A DNA stretch of 64,000 nt from CAZUMW01 sp964621615 (lineage in GTDB: Bacteria; Desulfobacterota; WTBG01; CAIYCZ01; CAIRTM01): NCBI GenBank assembly GCA_964621615.1, contig CAZUMW010000015.1, forward strand, positions 1 through 64,000, in the 5' to 3' direction. Positions 61,427 through 64,000 of the stretch are shown piece after piece (position 1 is the stretch's first letter; each line of letters opens with the position of its first letter). The notes under the pieces were generated by a model. It saw nothing but the letters and a program-made list of their open reading frames with translations, searched no databases and had not been told where the DNA came from. Both the position numbers and the translations under genes were made by a program.

Positions 61427-62116
61427 ATGAATGTACAGATTCCGGTAAAATATATTGAAAAGGCCATAGCACGCTATCAGCGGGACCTGCAGCAAAGAAC
61501 CACAAAAAAAGCGCCCGAGCGTAAAAAAATTATCACCGTTTCCCGAGAAGATGGCACCGGCGGGCGACTGATTGCCGAAAAAATTGCACAAAAACTCGGG
61601 TGCGCTGTCTGGGGCCGTGAAATTCTTGATGTGCTGTCAAACAGCTCCTGCGTAAAATATCAGTCACAGATGATCGAAGCGCTTGACGAAAAAAGCCAGA
61701 ACGTAATTGACTCCCTTGTTGCCGAATTCTTCGGACACCCTGATAAACACACCTACATGCACCTTCTGACCAAAGCCATTCTTATTGTAGCACAGAACAA
61801 CGCTGTTATTATCGGGCGCGGCGCTCATCTTATTGTTCCTGATGCATTCCGCGTACGTATAAAGGCATCCGTTGTTACGCGCTCACACAACATTATGCGA
61901 CATGAAGGAATCACAGAAAATGAAGCGCTCAGGAAAATCCGTCAGACCGACAGCGATCGCGCCGCATTTTTACGAGAGTTTTCCAGAAAAGTTCAAACTG
62001 ATAAAAGCAGGATAGATTACGATCTCGGCATAAACGCCGATCATTATGATACGGATGAGGCGACCTCAATTATTCTTCATGCATTTGAGCTCTTTGACAA
62101 GAAGAAAAACGGGTGA
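61427..62116 (+). CDS. Cytidylate-kinase-like family protein
   Basis: 229 residues from the ATG at 61427, which follows GAAGGAG by eight bases; the frame is open further upstream but that part is not conserved-looking. SREDGTGGRLIAEKIAQKLG near 40-59 is the P-loop region of the cytidylate-kinase-like family (PF13189), with a degenerate Walker A. GRGAHLIV near 130 and RVRIKASVVTR near 142 fit the NMP-kinase fold. The family is widespread in anaerobes and its substrate is not established; it is probably not the essential Cmk. Confidence 0.82.
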   Translation: MNVQIPVKYIEKAIARYQRDLQQRTTKKAPERKKIITVSREDGTGGRLIAEKIAQKLGCAVWGREILDVLSNSSCVKYQSQMIEALDEKSQNVIDSLVAEFFGHPDKHTYMHLLTKAILIVAQNNAVIIGRGAHLIVPDAFRVRIKASVVTRSHNIMRHEGITENEALRKIRQTDSDRAAFLREFSRKVQTDKSRIDYDLGINADHYDTDEATSIILHAFELFDKKKNG

Positions 62117-62175
62117 GCCGCCGGCGTTAAAAACAGAGATGGCTGTCTTCATGCGGTTTCATGAGATGTGCCGGT

Positions 62176-63918
62176 TTAAGACGGGTCTGCAGGCAGCATT
62201 ATCGTAAAGCGAGTTCCCACCCCCGGAGTGCTTTGAACGTCTATTGTTCCCTTATGGGACTGAAGAATATGCTTTACAATTGAAAGGCCGAGCCCTGTCC
62301 CGCCTCCCTTCCGCGATCTTGACTTATCAACCACATAAAAACGCTCAAAAATTCTAGGCAGATGCTCGGCAGGGATACCGATTCCGGTATCCTCAATGGT
62401 AATCACAACATAACCGTTATTTTGTTTTATTGAAAGGAGTATTCCGCCATCCTCGGTATACTTTATCGCATTGTCCACAAGGTTTATAAATACCTGCTCG
62501 AGTTTTGCTGCATCTCCCTTAACAGGTACCGTTCCGTTGTGTTTTTCTATTTTCAATGTTAATTTTTTCTCTTTGAGCGCCTTCTCGTATGTTTTTTTTA
62601 CCTGGTCGAGAATATTTTTAATATTTACGCTGTCAAGCTCTATATCCATCTCGTTTTCAAGCTTTGCAAGAACCATAAGATCCTTTACAATATTTATAAG
62701 CCGGTCCGTGTGGCGCTTTATAATTTCAAGATACCGCACATGTGTCGCATCTTTTATTTCTTCCATCATGGTTTCAATAAAACCCTTTATGGCAGTAAGC
62801 GGTGTTCTCAGCTCGTGGGATACATTCACCACGAAATCTTTTTTCATGCGCTCTATCATTTTAATTTCTGTTATATCGTGAAGTATAATAACAATTTCCC
62901 CTTTCTGCGGCATAAATGAAACGCTGCACAAAAATATCCGCTCCTGGTATGGCAGCTCAGCTATGCTGTCTTTGCGGCTTTGCTTGACCTGCTTTATTGT
63001 CTCTCCGAATGACGACTCCCGAATGATTTCCCAGTAGAATTTACCCGATATATCCGCCGATGTACCGGTTATACGCCTGAAGCTGTTATTGGATAAGATA
63101 ATTCTGTCATCAGCGGCATCGATGACAAGCAGCGCCTCCTGCATGGTTGATATAATGTTATTCAGCTCCTCCTTCTGAAAAGAAACCTCTTCAAAAAGGC
63201 TGCGAATCTTTTCGGTCATGGAATTGAAGCTGTTCGCAAAATCATACAGCTCGTCGCTGTTTTTTAAAAACACGCGCACGTTGAAATCACCTGCAGCAAT
63301 TCTTCGAGATGCTGCGCTTAGCTTTTGTATCGGAAGCGTGAGTTTCCGTGAAACAACAAATGAAACAACGAGTGCAATGATAATAATAATGCATACCGTG
63401 CTGAATATGTTCATGCGCAAATTATGCAGAACAGGATGAATGTCCTTTTCAAAGAAAAGGCTCATCCGGACAACACCCGATACGGTATTGTGGTGCATAA
63501 TAGGCATGGCGACATACAGCATATCCTCTTTAAGAGTAGTGCTGTATCGCTTCGAGGTTCCGACGCTGCCGTACAGGGCCTGTATAATTTCAGGGCGGGC
63601 TTTATGGTTTTCCATTGTGCGGGGGTCGTGCTCTGAATCTGCAAGCACCAACCCGTTTGGATCGATGATGGTTATACGGGTATCAATTTTACCGCCGAGC
63701 TTTTTTATGCGTGTATCAAGCTCGGCATAAGCCCCCCTGGACAGCAAAGGACTGACGACCGGCTGGAGGGTGCTGCCGATCTTTGTCAGCTCATTAATGA
63801 GCGTTTCAAGATGATACTGCTTGATTATGCTGAACGAAAATAAACAAATACAGACAACAAGCAGCCCGATAATACATAAATACCCGGAAAATATTTTCAG
63901 AAATAACGGTTTTTTCAT
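62176..63918 (-). CDS. PhoR-like membrane sensor histidine kinase
   Basis: 580 residues. Transmembrane segment 1 at about 8-30, a periplasmic sensor domain (about 31-165), segment 2 at about 170-190, HAMP (about 190-245), PAS (about 250-355), HisKA with phosphohistidine in NVSHELRTPLTAIKG near 368, and HATPase with GTGLGLSIVKHIL near 547. The start overlaps the stop of the upstream PhoB-like gene by four bases (ATGA). The pair probably senses phosphate or envelope state, but no pst or phoU gene is in the window to confirm this. Confidence 0.92.
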   Translation of the reverse strand: MKKPLFLKIFSGYLCIIGLLVVCICLFSFSIIKQYHLETLINELTKIGSTLQPVVSPLLSRGAYAELDTRIKKLGGKIDTRITIIDPNGLVLADSEHDPRTMENHKARPEIIQALYGSVGTSKRYSTTLKEDMLYVAMPIMHHNTVSGVVRMSLFFEKDIHPVLHNLRMNIFSTVCIIIIIALVVSFVVSRKLTLPIQKLSAASRRIAAGDFNVRVFLKNSDELYDFANSFNSMTEKIRSLFEEVSFQKEELNNIISTMQEALLVIDAADDRIILSNNSFRRITGTSADISGKFYWEIIRESSFGETIKQVKQSRKDSIAELPYQERIFLCSVSFMPQKGEIVIILHDITEIKMIERMKKDFVVNVSHELRTPLTAIKGFIETMMEEIKDATHVRYLEIIKRHTDRLINIVKDLMVLAKLENEMDIELDSVNIKNILDQVKKTYEKALKEKKLTLKIEKHNGTVPVKGDAAKLEQVFINLVDNAIKYTEDGGILLSIKQNNGYVVITIEDTGIGIPAEHLPRIFERFYVVDKSRSRKGGGTGLGLSIVKHILQSHKGTIDVQSTPGVGTRFTIMLPADPS

Positions 63919-64000
63919 GCTTCAAGCTTGTAGCCTACGCCTCTGATGTTTTTAATCAATACCGATGCATCACCGAGCTTTTCACGCAAATGCCTGATAT
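63915..64000 (-). CDS. PhoB/OmpR-family response regulator, 3' end only
   Basis: The last 27 codons run off the right edge. They encode IRHLREKLGDASVLIKNIRG, then VGYKLEA, the recognition helix and C-terminal wing of the OmpR/PhoB winged-helix domain. Partner of the PhoR-like kinase, whose ATG overlaps its TGA. Confidence 0.93.
   Translation of the reverse strand, partial: IRHLREKLGDASVLIKNIRGVGYKLEA

Overview
The window reads as chromosomal DNA of a flagellated, chemotactic Gram-negative bacterium. LptD and a PhoR/PhoB-type pair imply an outer membrane. Sigma-54-type and sigma-28-type promoters precede the motility genes. Several housekeeping genes are of 'archaeal' type (ApgM-type phosphoglycerate mutase, pyruvoyl-dependent arginine decarboxylase, an archaeal-like serine hydroxymethyltransferase). 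That mix fits a Desulfobacterota-like or uncultured bacterial lineage; the phylum cannot be fixed from the sequence alone. There is no phage, integrase or CRISPR array; the only hint of a mobile element is one weak hairpin.

Layout. 1-800: AT-rich start with a short PilZ-like fragment, tRNA-Arg(CCT) and a small cysteine-rich gene, all on the minus strand. 1166-13823 (+): a sigma-54 promoter, then gpsA, a fused nucleotidyltransferase/CDP-glycerol-type transferase/GT2 protein, a TPR protein and two consecutive CgeB-like + GT9 gene pairs with overlapping ends, then two small motility-associated genes. This looks like a surface or flagellin glycosylation island. 13842-19629: fliS, fliD and fliC (minus), then flaG and a YcgR-like PilZ gene (plus), with sigma-28 and sigma-54 promoter matches. 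19682-21745 (-): miaB and a PHP phosphoesterase. 22163-30610 (+): chemotaxis operon cheY-cheA-cheW-cheR-cheD-HDOD-cheY-like-cheX-like-cheB. 30743-39096 (+): agmatinase, arginine decarboxylase, HtrA/DegP protease, enolase, Pcm, ApgM, LigA. 39118-42552 (-): hybrid kinase and GGDEF response regulator. 42648-52314 (-): lptD, folC and trpEGDCBA without trpF. 52492-54936 (-): Ski2-like helicase. 55287-57325 (+): SHMT-like gene overlapping an amidohydrolase gene. 57336-58019 (-): double-HTH regulator. 58204-62116 (+): VanZ-like protein, secreted beta-propeller/GEVED protein, cytidylate-kinase-like protein. 62176-64000 (-): PhoR-like kinase and the 3' end of its PhoB-like partner.

How it fits together. 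The sigma-54 matches before gpsA, fliD and the PilZ gene place the glycosylation island, the filament cap and the c-di-GMP brake in one middle-flagellar class. fliC and flaG diverge from sigma-28-like promoters sharing an 11-base core, as expected for late genes. The most novel-looking element is the island: a glycerol-3-phosphate dehydrogenase beside a fused nucleotidyltransferase/glycerophosphotransferase suggests a phosphoglycerol-containing glycan. The fused gene also carries an in-frame TGA just before what reads as its last helical repeat.
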